From NCBI GenBank assembly GCA_031261865.1, contig JAISIV010000019.1, forward strand, positions 1-37,669: DNA of 37,669 nucleotides, in the 5' to 3' direction. Of this stretch, positions 23,095 to 32,000 are shown one piece after another. Position 1 is the first letter of the stretch. Each line of letters begins with the position of its first letter. Source of the DNA: Lactobacillaceae bacterium (lineage in GTDB: Bacteria > Bacillota > Bacilli > Lactobacillales > Lactobacillaceae). The position numbers and the translations under genes were made by a program. The notes beneath the pieces are model-generated. The model searched no databases. It was given only the letters and a program-made list of their open reading frames with translations, and had not been told where the DNA came from.

Positions 23095-24630
23095 ATGGTT
23101 AAAAGTGTTAATGATCCTAATGAAGGATACAGAATGCCAGATGGCTTCATGTGGGGGGCAGCCAATGCGGCTCACCAATTTGAAGGTGCCTGGGATGTTG
23201 ATGGAAAAGGTGTTTCAATTGCCGATGTAATGCTCGCAGGAGCTGAACCATGGGAAGGAGAAGTACCTGCTAAGTATAAAGAAGTTACCGAAGAATCTTT
23301 AAAAACTAAGCACCGTGTTGTTACTGATGAAGTTGAAGCAGGCGGAAATTATCCAAACCATCGTGGAATCGATTTCTATCACACGTATAAAGAAGATTTT
23401 GCTTTGATGAAGGAAGCCGGTTTTAATTCTTTCCGTACATCAATTGCATGGACACGTATTTTCCCAAATGGTGATGATGCGCAACCTAATGAAGCAGGTT
23501 TGAAGTTCTATGATGAAATGTTCGATGAAATGGTTCGCCTTGGAATCGAGCCTGTCGTTACTTTGAATCACTTTGAAATGCCGTATAATTTGGTAACAAA
23601 GTATGGCGGATGGCGTAACCGCGAATTAATTGGATTCTTTGAAAAATACGCTAGAACTGTTCTTGAACGTTTCGGAGATCGTGTTTCGTTCTGGATGACG
23701 CATAACGAAATCAATAACCAGGCTCAATGGTTTGATGATCATCCAATGCTCCAAAACTCTGGGCTCAAGGACTATGCACAAGAAGATGCCGAGGAATTAA
23801 TGTATTTGTCTTCACATCATGAATTAGTTGCAAGTGCTTTGGTCGTTAAGGCCGCTCATGAAATCAAGGAAAAAGTTGGGAATCCTAAGTTGCAAATGTC
23901 TAACATGATTGCAATGAATCCAATTTACCCACATACACCAAATCCGGAAGACCAAGTTTCTGGTATGCGTGCTATGCAACAGACTTATTGGTGGGGCGAT
24001 GTGGCCGCTTGGGGTCACTATCCTGAATGGCTATTGAAGTATTTTGAACACAAGAATTTCAAAATCGATATTACTGAAAGTGATAAGAAAATCTTGGCTG
24101 AAAATACTGTGGATTATGTTTCATTCAGTTATTACATGAGTAATGTTGTTGGTGAATTTGCCGAACCATACCTTGATATGGATTGGCAAGCAAACACTTT
24201 CCCTAATGATTATCTTCAAAAGTCAGATTGGGGATGGCAGATTGATCCGATCGGACTTCGTTGGGCTTTGAATTGGATGTGGGATCGTTGGCACAAGAAG
24301 ATGCTTATTGTTGAAAACGGATTTGGAGCTTACGACAAATTAGAAGCGGATTTCGAGGTTCATGATCCATACCGTATTTCTTATCATCACGACCATATTT
24401 TGAATATGGAACGTGCCGTAGCGATTGATGGTGTGCCTTTGTATGGATACCTACCATGGAGTGGAATTGATATGATTTCTGCAAGTACTGGTGAAATGGC
24501 AAAGCGTTACGGATTTATATATGTCGACCTTGATGACAAAGGTGAAGGTTCAGCAAAACGCTACAAAAAAGATTCATTTAATTGGTACGAAAAAGTAATT
24601 AAATCTAATGGTGAAGATATCGCCGAATAG
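23095..24630 (+). CDS. GH1 6-phospho-beta-glucosidase or 6-phospho-beta-galactosidase
   Basis: 511 residues from an ATG with AAGGGGTG at about 6 nt. An upstream ATG that overlaps the IIA stop would add a basic 20-residue tail with no family similarity and is rejected. The acid/base is Glu205 in THNEIN and the nucleophile is Glu407 in IVENGFG. TLNHFEMP is the conserved GH1 block. The C-terminal SAKRYKKDSFNWY segment carries the Ser, Lys and Tyr that bind the 6-phosphate in phospho-glycosidases. It cleaves the phosphorylated disaccharide made by the PTS. Glucose or galactose specificity cannot be chosen from the sequence alone. Confidence 0.93.
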   Translation: MVKSVNDPNEGYRMPDGFMWGAANAAHQFEGAWDVDGKGVSIADVMLAGAEPWEGEVPAKYKEVTEESLKTKHRVVTDEVEAGGNYPNHRGIDFYHTYKEDFALMKEAGFNSFRTSIAWTRIFPNGDDAQPNEAGLKFYDEMFDEMVRLGIEPVVTLNHFEMPYNLVTKYGGWRNRELIGFFEKYARTVLERFGDRVSFWMTHNEINNQAQWFDDHPMLQNSGLKDYAQEDAEELMYLSSHHELVASALVVKAAHEIKEKVGNPKLQMSNMIAMNPIYPHTPNPEDQVSGMRAMQQTYWWGDVAAWGHYPEWLLKYFEHKNFKIDITESDKKILAENTVDYVSFSYYMSNVVGEFAEPYLDMDWQANTFPNDYLQKSDWGWQIDPIGLRWALNWMWDRWHKKMLIVENGFGAYDKLEADFEVHDPYRISYHHDHILNMERAVAIDGVPLYGYLPWSGIDMISASTGEMAKRYGFIYVDLDDKGEGSAKRYKKDSFNWYEKVIKSNGEDIAE

Positions 24631-24634
24631 TTGG

Positions 24635-24659
24635 AAAGCCCTGTTTATAGGGCTTTTTT
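24635..24659 (+). terminator. Intrinsic terminator after the GH1 gene
   Basis: AAAGCCCT (24635-24642) pairs with AGGGCTTT (24649-24656) and is followed by T residues. Confidence 0.92.
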
Positions 24660-24680
24660 ACTACCTTGAAAATGGTGAGA

Positions 24681-24689
24681 TGATATAAT
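24681..24689 (+). promoter_or_regulatory. Extended -10 (TGATATAAT) of the rnc operon
   Basis: TG-n-TATAAT gives an extended -10. The rnc ATG is 10 nt further on, so the 5' leader would be about 4 nt or less. Confidence 0.6.
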
Positions 24690-24699
24690 TTTTAGGTTA

Positions 24700-25395
24700 A
24701 TGAACGGTTTAATTGAAAGTTTAAAAAACCAGTTTGGCATCTCATTTCAAAATATTGATTTATTAAAACAAGCATTCACTCATGGAACCTATTTGCATGA
24801 TGTGATGCACGATGAAGGTACAGACTACCAGAGATTGGAATTTTTAGGCGACTCAGTCATGCAATTGATGGTCGCTGATTTTTTGTACAAATCTTTTCCA
24901 GAATGGGATGAAGGTCAACTGACCGAGGCCAGAATTTCAATGGTCCAAAGCAAGTCATTCTCGCATTTTGCGCGGATGGCTCATTTCCAAGATTTCATTT
25001 TGTTGAATGAAACTACAAAAAAACAAAAATTTAATGAACGCGACAATTTGCTTGAGGATATCTTTGAAGCTTTTATTGCCGCTTTATATATCGATCAAGG
25101 CGAAGATGAAGTTAGACATTTTCTTGATCAAACTATTTACAAGGCGTTCAAAGAAGGTTATTTTAATCAATTCATAAACTACAAAACCAAACTACAAGAA
25201 CTTGTCCAACAAGCTGGAAAAGTGGATATTCAATACGTGGTCACTGAACGTAACGAAGAAGATCAAACCAAACCAACTTTTACCGTTGAACTTATGATCA
25301 ACGGTTTTAAACAAGCTAGTGCTACTGCACCATCAATCAAAAAGGCCGAAACCAAGGCTGCCGAAATCGCATATCAGGAGTTAAGTAAACAATGA
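24700..25395 (+). CDS. rnc: Ribonuclease III
   Basis: 231 residues, full length. RNase III cuts double-stranded RNA in rRNA maturation and mRNA decay. The nuclease signature RLEFLGDSVMQL carries Glu47 and Asp51. The second acidic pair is in NLLEDIFEAFIAALYID. A dsRNA-binding domain fills the C-terminal third (YKTKLQELVQQ to the KKAETKAAEIAYQEL helix). The only ribosome-binding-like sequence is a weak TTAGG. The stop overlaps smc by four bases (ATGA). Confidence 0.97.
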   Translation: MNGLIESLKNQFGISFQNIDLLKQAFTHGTYLHDVMHDEGTDYQRLEFLGDSVMQLMVADFLYKSFPEWDEGQLTEARISMVQSKSFSHFARMAHFQDFILLNETTKKQKFNERDNLLEDIFEAFIAALYIDQGEDEVRHFLDQTIYKAFKEGYFNQFINYKTKLQELVQQAGKVDIQYVVTERNEEDQTKPTFTVELMINGFKQASATAPSIKKAETKAAEIAYQELSKQ

Positions 25396-28300
25396 AGTTA
25401 AAGTCAATTGAAATTAATGGGTTCAAATCTTTCGCTGATAAAACCGTAATCGAATTTCAAGATGGCTTAACTGGAATCGTTGGTCCAAATGGTTCAGGAA
25501 AATCCAACGTTATTGAAGCTATTCGCTGGGTTATGGGTGAGCAATCCGCTAAAGGTTTACGTGGCGATAAAATGGTCGACGTTATTTTTGGTGGATCAAA
25601 AAACCGTAACGCCATGTCTCGTGCTTCGGTGACTATGAACATTGATAATTCGGATCATTTTTTGCAAACCGACTATAACGAAGTTGAAATCACTCGTCGC
25701 CTTTATCGAAATGGGGATTCTGAATACTTAATCAACGGAGTTAAATCCCGCTTAAAAGATATTAGTGATTTATTCATGGATACTGGTTTGGGTCGTGAGA
25801 GTTTTTCGATTATTAATCAGGGAAAAGTTGAAACTATTTTTAACGCCAAACCTGAAGAACGCCGTGCCATTATTGAAGACGTTGCAGGTGTTTATAAATA
25901 TAAAAAAAATAAAGAACGCACCGAAAACGAATTAAAAGTTACGTCCGAAAACTTAGAGCGCCTGGCTGATATCATCGCTGAAAATGAATCCCGTTTAGAT
26001 CCATTGAGAAAGCAAGCCGAAGAGGCCAAAGTCTTTCAATCTCTTCAAGTTGAACATGACAATTTGAATTTAGTCCGAAATATTCGCCAACTAAATGATT
26101 CTCAAAATCAAGTAAAAGAATTTGAAAATAATTTAATTGATGAAAAGTCAAAATTGATGGATTTAGAGAATTCTATTTCTGAAATCACTGAAAAAAGGCA
26201 ACAAAATTCGGCTGAGATATCCAATATTGAAAATCAAATCAATCAGTTATCTGTGGCTATTGAAAGCCAAACAGGAGAATTAGAACGCACTAAGGGTGAC
26301 AATTTACTCCGTAATAACCAACTTGAAACTTTACAAAACGAAAAGGCCCGCTTGTCTAACGAAGTGGAAACTTTTCAAGCTCGTCTAGATGAATTAAACG
26401 ACATCTTATCCGACGCAAAATCCCAAATAGAATCGAAAACTCAAGCTCTCAATCAGACTCAAAATGAATTGGATACTTACTACCAAGAAAGTGGTCAAAG
26501 TCAAAGAGATATTGAAGCTGAAAAGTTAGCTAATTTGCGCGAAGAATATATGGCAAAACTAGTTGAGATTACTAGTTTTGAAAATGAGATAAAGACTTAT
26601 CAACGAGACAATGAAAAAGTAGCTGACCGTTTAAATAAATTAGATGAAAGAACTTCTAGTTTAGAAGAACAGATTGAATCCACCAAACTTGAACTGGCTG
26701 AATTTGGACAGGACGGGGATGAACTAGATTATCAAACTCTTCAAAATAATGTTGATTCCAGTCTTCAAAGCCTTAACCAAAAAAAAGAACAACTAAATTC
26801 GTTAACAGGGCTTTATAACCAAAATCTCAATCAGTTTAATCAAGATAGGGCACGTCTAGAAAGCCTTCAAAATTCGACTGAAAATTCTAATTATTATTTC
26901 GGTGTAAAAAACATCCTCGAAGTTAGAAATAATTTCCCAGGTCTTTTCGGTACAGTGGCTGAATTAATCGATATTGATTCAAAGAATGCTAATGCCATTG
27001 AAATGGCTTTAGGGGCTGCTTTGCAAAATGTGATTGTCGATACCGAACAAACCGCTAAAAGGGCCGTTGGTTACTTACGTGATCGAAAATTAGGACAGGT
27101 AACTTTCTTACCAGTAACCAACATCAAGGGGCGCAACTTCCCACAAGATGTGCTGAACCAAATTAGAAATATAAATGGTTTTATCGGTATCGCTAGTGAC
27201 TTAGTGACGACTGATTCACGTTTTCAAGAAATTGTTGATAATTTACTTGGTTTAGTAATCGTTGCAAAATCTATCGATGACGCCTTCAATATCTCAAGAG
27301 CATCCAATAGACGCTTTAACGTGGTTACTTTGGATGGAAGTATTGTCAGAGCCGGTGGAGCCATCACTGGTGGGGCCACTAGAAATCAAGGTGGATTGCT
27401 AAAAAGAAATGCTGAAATTGCTGACTTACGAGAAAAAGTAGAAGTTGAATCGCAAAAAGTCGAAGAAGCTCGTCGTGTAATTGAAGGATTGCAAACAGAA
27501 ATTCAAAATTCAGAAACTCAATTTACTGAAATTAGAAATGAATTGATCACCAAAAAAGAGTCAATTCAATTAGCCGTGGGTGGCCGCAAATTAGTTCAGG
27601 ATCGTCTAAATTCTCTCAACCAAAACCTTCAAAACGAAAAAACTCAAGCTGCCGAATTAAATCAAGAACTAAGTAGCAATAATGCTGATTTAATTACAGC
27701 GAGAGCCGCCTTAGAAAACACTTCAGAAGATTCCGAAAAGTTATTGGCTCAAATCAATACTTTAGAAGCCAATCAAGTAAGTTCAAGTAAAGATGGTGTG
27801 ATGGATTTCGTCACTGAAAAGAGAACTACGATTGCTACTCTGAAGGCTGAAATCCAAGCTCTCAACACTCGTATTTCAGAAACTGAAACGCAAATTCAAA
27901 CCGTACAAGAACGTCTAGATAAGGTTTTGTTATTACAATCTGAAAATGAATCCAAATTTGAAGCATTTGAAAAAGACAATATCGATGATTCATTAGTTAA
28001 TCAAATTGATGGCGAACTTAAATCTAATATTCAGGCTCGAGACGATTTAAATGAGTTATTAAAACAGGCCCGAATTGAACGAAACGAACTATCAAATTCT
28101 AATAACCAAGAACAAGATCAATATCGTAAGATTTCAAATTCAATTACCAGTCTGGAAAATAAAAAGATTTCGGCAGAAACTAGAATTGAACAAATTCAAG
28201 AAACATTACGCGAATTGGAATATGATGCAAACACGGAACTAGATTTATTGGAGTCAAGAAGTGTTCAAGATTTGAACCAAGCCGTCTCTGATTTGAAGCG

Positions 28301-28928
28301 TGAGTTAGCTAAGCATCCTTTGGTTAACCTCGGTGCTATTGAAGAATTAGAACACGTCTCCGAAAGATATAATTTCTTAACAACACAGCGAGATGATCTA
28401 ATTGGATCAATTGAAGATTTAAAAAAGGCAATTGCTGAATTAGATAAAGAAGTTATTGAAAAGTTCGCTAAAACATTTACTGCCGTTTCAAATCAATTTG
28501 AAAAAACTTTCCCAACTTTGTTTGGTGGTGGTTCAGCCCAACTAAAGTTGACTAACCCAGATGATATGTTGACAACTGGAATTGATATTATTGTCGCTCC
28601 ACCTGGAAAAAAAGCTCGCGGATTGTCGGCTCTTTCCGGTGGAGAAAAAGCACTTACTGCAATTTCCTTACTGCTTTCGATTTTGTTGGTTAACCCAGTT
28701 CCGTTTGCAATCTTGGACGAAACTGAAGCCGCTCTTGATGAATCTAAGGTCGACACCTACGGTCGCTTCTTAGCTGAATTCGGAAAGCAAACTCAATTTA
28801 TCGTCATCACTCACCGCAAACCAACGATGAAATATGCCAATGTTTTGTATGGGGTCACTATGCAAGAACCTGGAATATCAACTATGATTAGTATCACCTT
28901 GGATGAAGCAAGACAAGTCCAACAATAA
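25392..28928 (+). CDS. smc: Chromosome segregation protein SMC
   Basis: 1178 residues, full length. The ring ATPase compacts and separates the chromosome together with ScpA and ScpB. Walker A is GPNGSGKS (31-38), the signature is LSGGEK (from 1081), and Walker B is LDETEAALDE (Asp1109-Glu1110). Two long coiled coils (about 165-500 and 665-1000) flank the hinge (about 510-650), which contains the Gly-rich GAAITGGATR-like AGGAITGG segment. The start overlaps rnc, and ftsY begins 18 nt after its stop. Confidence 0.98.
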   Translation: MKLKSIEINGFKSFADKTVIEFQDGLTGIVGPNGSGKSNVIEAIRWVMGEQSAKGLRGDKMVDVIFGGSKNRNAMSRASVTMNIDNSDHFLQTDYNEVEITRRLYRNGDSEYLINGVKSRLKDISDLFMDTGLGRESFSIINQGKVETIFNAKPEERRAIIEDVAGVYKYKKNKERTENELKVTSENLERLADIIAENESRLDPLRKQAEEAKVFQSLQVEHDNLNLVRNIRQLNDSQNQVKEFENNLIDEKSKLMDLENSISEITEKRQQNSAEISNIENQINQLSVAIESQTGELERTKGDNLLRNNQLETLQNEKARLSNEVETFQARLDELNDILSDAKSQIESKTQALNQTQNELDTYYQESGQSQRDIEAEKLANLREEYMAKLVEITSFENEIKTYQRDNEKVADRLNKLDERTSSLEEQIESTKLELAEFGQDGDELDYQTLQNNVDSSLQSLNQKKEQLNSLTGLYNQNLNQFNQDRARLESLQNSTENSNYYFGVKNILEVRNNFPGLFGTVAELIDIDSKNANAIEMALGAALQNVIVDTEQTAKRAVGYLRDRKLGQVTFLPVTNIKGRNFPQDVLNQIRNINGFIGIASDLVTTDSRFQEIVDNLLGLVIVAKSIDDAFNISRASNRRFNVVTLDGSIVRAGGAITGGATRNQGGLLKRNAEIADLREKVEVESQKVEEARRVIEGLQTEIQNSETQFTEIRNELITKKESIQLAVGGRKLVQDRLNSLNQNLQNEKTQAAELNQELSSNNADLITARAALENTSEDSEKLLAQINTLEANQVSSSKDGVMDFVTEKRTTIATLKAEIQALNTRISETETQIQTVQERLDKVLLLQSENESKFEAFEKDNIDDSLVNQIDGELKSNIQARDDLNELLKQARIERNELSNSNNQEQDQYRKISNSITSLENKKISAETRIEQIQETLRELEYDANTELDLLESRSVQDLNQAVSDLKRELAKHPLVNLGAIEELEHVSERYNFLTTQRDDLIGSIEDLKKAIAELDKEVIEKFAKTFTAVSNQFEKTFPTLFGGGSAQLKLTNPDDMLTTGIDIIVAPPGKKARGLSALSGGEKALTAISLLLSILLVNPVPFAILDETEAALDESKVDTYGRFLAEFGKQTQFIVITHRKPTMKYANVLYGVTMQEPGISTMISITLDEARQVQQ

Positions 28929-28946
28929 GTTTTAAAAGAGGTCCAC

Positions 28947-30056
28947 ATGGGATTATTCGATTCATTAAAAAAACGCAAACACGAAGATCAAACCGATGCT
29001 GATGTTGAAGAAATAGTTGAAACGCCAAAAAAAGAAGGACTGTTTTCACGAGTTAAAAAAGCGTTAGATGTTGATCTCGGTAATGAAGAAGATTATCAAG
29101 TTGAAAAACCGGCAGAAAAAAGTCCTGTAACTTATGAGAAAGGTCTAGAACAGTCTCGAAATAATTTTTCTGGACAAGTTAACAAGTTATTGGCTAACTT
29201 CCGTAACGTTGATGAATCATTTTTCGAAGATTTGGAAGATACACTTATTTCGGCTGATGTTGGTTTTGAAATGGCTATGAAAATTTCCGACGAACTAAGA
29301 GATGAAGCTCGTTTTCAAAATATCCGTTCAAAACAAGATGCTAAGAACATGATTCTTCAAAAACTAGTTGAGGTATATGAAGCATCTGGAGATGATGCTG
29401 AAATAGAAATGCATTTTGCTCCAAGCGGAACTCCAAGTATTTTCATGTTTGTTGGCGTTAATGGAGTGGGTAAAACTACTACCATCGGAAAACTGGCGAT
29501 GCGTTATAAAAACGAAGGTAAAAAAGTTCTCTTGGCTGCCGCAGACACTTTTCGTGCTGGAGCTACTCAACAACTACAAGAATGGGCTGATCGTGATGGC
29601 GTTGATATCGTGACCGGAAAAGAAAAAGCCGATCCTGCCTCAGTAGTTTTTGAAGCCGTTAAAAAAGCAGTAGAAGATGATTACGATGTTTTATTAGTCG
29701 ACACAGCTGGACGTTTACAAAATAACCAAAACCTGATGAAAGAACTTGAAAAAATGAAGAACGTCATCAAGCGTGAAATACCTGATGCGCCTAATGAAGT
29801 GCTTTTGGTTCTGGATTCTACAACCGGTCAAAACGCCGTAAACCAAGCTAAACTGTTCAAGGATTCGTCTGATGTAACTGGAATTGTCCTAACTAAACTT
29901 GACGGTACTGCTAAAGGTGGAATCGTTATGGCTATCCGAGAAGAGTTGAATTTACCTGTAAAATTTGTTGGTCTTGGTGAAGGGGTCGACGATTTGCAAG
30001 TATTTGATTCAAACGAATTCGTATATGGATTGTTCAAAGATTTAATTGAGGCCTAA
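28947..30056 (+). CDS. ftsY: Signal recognition particle receptor FtsY
   Basis: 369 residues. The first ~70 residues form the acidic A domain, variable in length across the family. The NG GTPase domain follows: the P-loop GVNGVGKT (170-177), ADTFRAGATQQL, DTAGRLQNN and TKLDGTAKGG. It docks the signal recognition particle with Ffh, whose gene is two genes downstream. The stop overlaps ylxM by one base (TAATG). Confidence 0.98.
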   Translation: MGLFDSLKKRKHEDQTDADVEEIVETPKKEGLFSRVKKALDVDLGNEEDYQVEKPAEKSPVTYEKGLEQSRNNFSGQVNKLLANFRNVDESFFEDLEDTLISADVGFEMAMKISDELRDEARFQNIRSKQDAKNMILQKLVEVYEASGDDAEIEMHFAPSGTPSIFMFVGVNGVGKTTTIGKLAMRYKNEGKKVLLAAADTFRAGATQQLQEWADRDGVDIVTGKEKADPASVVFEAVKKAVEDDYDVLLVDTAGRLQNNQNLMKELEKMKNVIKREIPDAPNEVLLVLDSTTGQNAVNQAKLFKDSSDVTGIVLTKLDGTAKGGIVMAIREELNLPVKFVGLGEGVDDLQVFDSNEFVYGLFKDLIEA

Positions 30057-30370
30057 TGGATATTTCTGAGAAACAAACATACGCAGAACTTTTTGGTACT
30101 TATGAATCAATTCTTCCTGATAAGTTAAGGAGTTATTTGGACGACACACTAATTTCAGATTTAAGTTTTTCTGAAATTGCTGAGAATGCTGGTATTACCA
30201 AACAAGCTGTCTCGAATCAAATTAAGCGAGGTTTAGCTGAGCTTGATAGATATGAAGAAAAACTTCAATTAGTTAATAGTTATCGGAAGCGTCGAGATTT
30301 AGAAGACCAAATTTTAGCAACCGGTGATTTGGAATTAGTTAAAAAGTTAATTCAATTAGAGGAGAAATAA
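30056..30370 (+). CDS. ylxM: YlxM, putative SRP-associated helix-turn-helix protein
   Basis: 104 residues. An all-helical, sigma-factor-like HTH protein: the helix-turn-helix is LSFSEIAENAGITKQAVSNQIKRG (about 41-64), followed by a long amphipathic helix. It is encoded with ftsY and ffh, as in other Firmicutes, and is thought to modulate the SRP. It is coupled at both ends by TAATG overlaps. Confidence 0.94.
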   Translation: MDISEKQTYAELFGTYESILPDKLRSYLDDTLISDLSFSEIAENAGITKQAVSNQIKRGLAELDRYEEKLQLVNSYRKRRDLEDQILATGDLELVKKLIQLEEK

Positions 30371-31848
30371 TGGCATTTGAAAACCTTTCATCGCGCATTG
30401 AAAGCGCATTAAAAAATCTATCCGGTAAAGGAAAAGTCGGCGAAAATGATTTAGATGTCACGCTTCGCGAAATTCGATTAGCTTTACTTGAAGCCGACGT
30501 TAATTTAAAAGTTGCTAGAAGTTTTGTTAACGACGTTAGAACTAAAGCACTTGGCGCAAAAGTTCTTAATGGTTTGAATCCTTCCGAACAAGTAATCAAA
30601 ATCGTCAATGACGAATTAACGGAATTGATGGGTGAAGTTGCCGTACCTTTGAATAAGTCAGCAAAGATTCCTACAGTCATTCTTATGGCTGGGTTGCAAG
30701 GTGCTGGTAAAACAACAACTGTCGCTAAACTCGCCAACAAATTTAAAAAAGAAGAGAACGCCCGTCCACTTTTGATTGCAGCCGATGTTTATCGTCCTGC
30801 AGCTATTGAACAACTTCAAACTTTAGGTAATCAATTAGATATCCCTGTTTTTGAAGAAGGTACAAATGTTGATCCTCGTCAAATTGTCAAAGACGGATTG
30901 GCTCAAGCTAAAAAGAATAATAACGATTACGTTTTCATTGATACGGCCGGTCGCTTACAAATCGATGAAGATTTAATGAAAGAGTTAAAAGACATCCAAG
31001 ACATCTCAAAACCTGACGAAGTTTTGTTGGTGGTGGATGCTATGACCGGTCAAAATGCTACTGAGACGGCCGAAGGATTTAATAATGCACTAGATGTCAC
31101 TGGTATTGTCCTCACTAAATTGGATGGAGATACTCGTGGTGGAGCTGCGCTATCAATTCGTGCTGTAACTGGAAAACCAATCAAGTTTGTCGGTGAAGGT
31201 GAAAAAGTCGACAACTTAGATGTCTTTTATCCAGAACGTATGGCTTCAAGAATCCTTGGAATGGGTGATGTGCTTACTCTTATTGAAAAAGCACAAACCG
31301 ATTTTGATGAAAAACAAGCTGCTGACCAACTAGAAAAGTTGCGTTTAAATACTTTTGATTTTAATGATTTCCTTGATCAATTAAAACAAGTACAAAATAT
31401 GGGTCCATTAGAAGACATGTTGAAGATGCTTCCAGGTATGGCTAACAACCCCGCTTTAGCGAACATGTCAATCGATCCTAAGGATTTCTCTCATATGGAA
31501 GCCATCGTTCAATCGATGACTAATAAAGAACGCCAAGATCCTGAGTTGTTAGTGCCCGCCCGTCGTCGTCGAATTGCGGCTGGATCGGGACGCCCAGTAA
31601 TTGAAGTCAACAAATTGATTAAGCAATTTGTTCAAATGCGCGACATGATGCACAGATTTACCAATGGAAAAGGTTTGCCAAGCGGTATGGAGTCGATGTT
31701 TGGCGATGTGGATACTAATGAAATGTCTAACATGATGGGCCAAATGGGAATGCCCTCGATGGGTGGCGGAATTGGTGGAAAGATTGCTGACGCGGCTATG
31801 AAACGTGCGTTCAAGAAAATCCAAAAAAAGAAAAAGAAACGTAAATAA
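30370..31848 (+). CDS. ffh: Signal recognition particle protein Ffh
   Basis: 492 residues. Ffh binds SRP RNA and signal peptides and hands ribosomes to FtsY. The NG domain has P-loop GLQGAGKT (108-115), DTAGRLQ and TKLDGDTRGG. The Met-rich M domain follows (from about residue 320: NMGPLEDMLKMLPGM, then a Met/Gly-rich tail) and ends in a Lys-rich segment. The ribosome binding site GAGGAG lies inside the 3' end of ylxM. A terminator follows: the rpsP-rimM-trmD genes that often come after ffh are absent, and mutS2 comes next. Confidence 0.98.
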   Translation: MAFENLSSRIESALKNLSGKGKVGENDLDVTLREIRLALLEADVNLKVARSFVNDVRTKALGAKVLNGLNPSEQVIKIVNDELTELMGEVAVPLNKSAKIPTVILMAGLQGAGKTTTVAKLANKFKKEENARPLLIAADVYRPAAIEQLQTLGNQLDIPVFEEGTNVDPRQIVKDGLAQAKKNNNDYVFIDTAGRLQIDEDLMKELKDIQDISKPDEVLLVVDAMTGQNATETAEGFNNALDVTGIVLTKLDGDTRGGAALSIRAVTGKPIKFVGEGEKVDNLDVFYPERMASRILGMGDVLTLIEKAQTDFDEKQAADQLEKLRLNTFDFNDFLDQLKQVQNMGPLEDMLKMLPGMANNPALANMSIDPKDFSHMEAIVQSMTNKERQDPELLVPARRRRIAAGSGRPVIEVNKLIKQFVQMRDMMHRFTNGKGLPSGMESMFGDVDTNEMSNMMGQMGMPSMGGGIGGKIADAAMKRAFKKIQKKKKKRK

Positions 31849-31857
31849 CGTTTGATG

Positions 31858-31884
31858 ACGACCTGCTGTGCGGGTTGTTTTTTT
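31858..31884 (+). terminator. Intrinsic terminator after ffh
   Basis: ACGACCTGC (31858-31866) pairs with GCGGGTTGT (31870-31878) around TGT, with two T-G pairs, then a T-run. It ends the rnc-smc-ftsY-ylxM-ffh operon. Confidence 0.88.
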
Positions 31885-31964
31885 AATTTAGCTAGTACAG
31901 GATTTTTTGCAGAATTCGAAAGTAATCCTATTCTAAATAGTATTGGATGTTGAATGGACTCATT

Positions 31965-31993
31965 TTCTCATTTGCACAAAACGAACATATAAT
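31965..31993 (+). promoter_or_regulatory. mutS2 promoter, leaderless transcript
   Basis: TTCTCA (31965-31970) and TATAAT (31988-31993) are 17 nt apart. The GTG start of mutS2 is 7 nt after the -10, where the transcription start would be expected. Confidence 0.7.
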
Positions 31994-32000
31994 AAAAGGC

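Noticed and set aside
31899..31929. Hairpin AGGATT/AATCCT upstream of mutS2 as a regulatory element
   Set aside because: A six-pair stem with a long loop is easily expected by chance here, and it lies upstream of the predicted promoter.
31947..32000. Upstream start of mutS2
   Set aside because: The stretch contains the promoter and has no MutS2 similarity.
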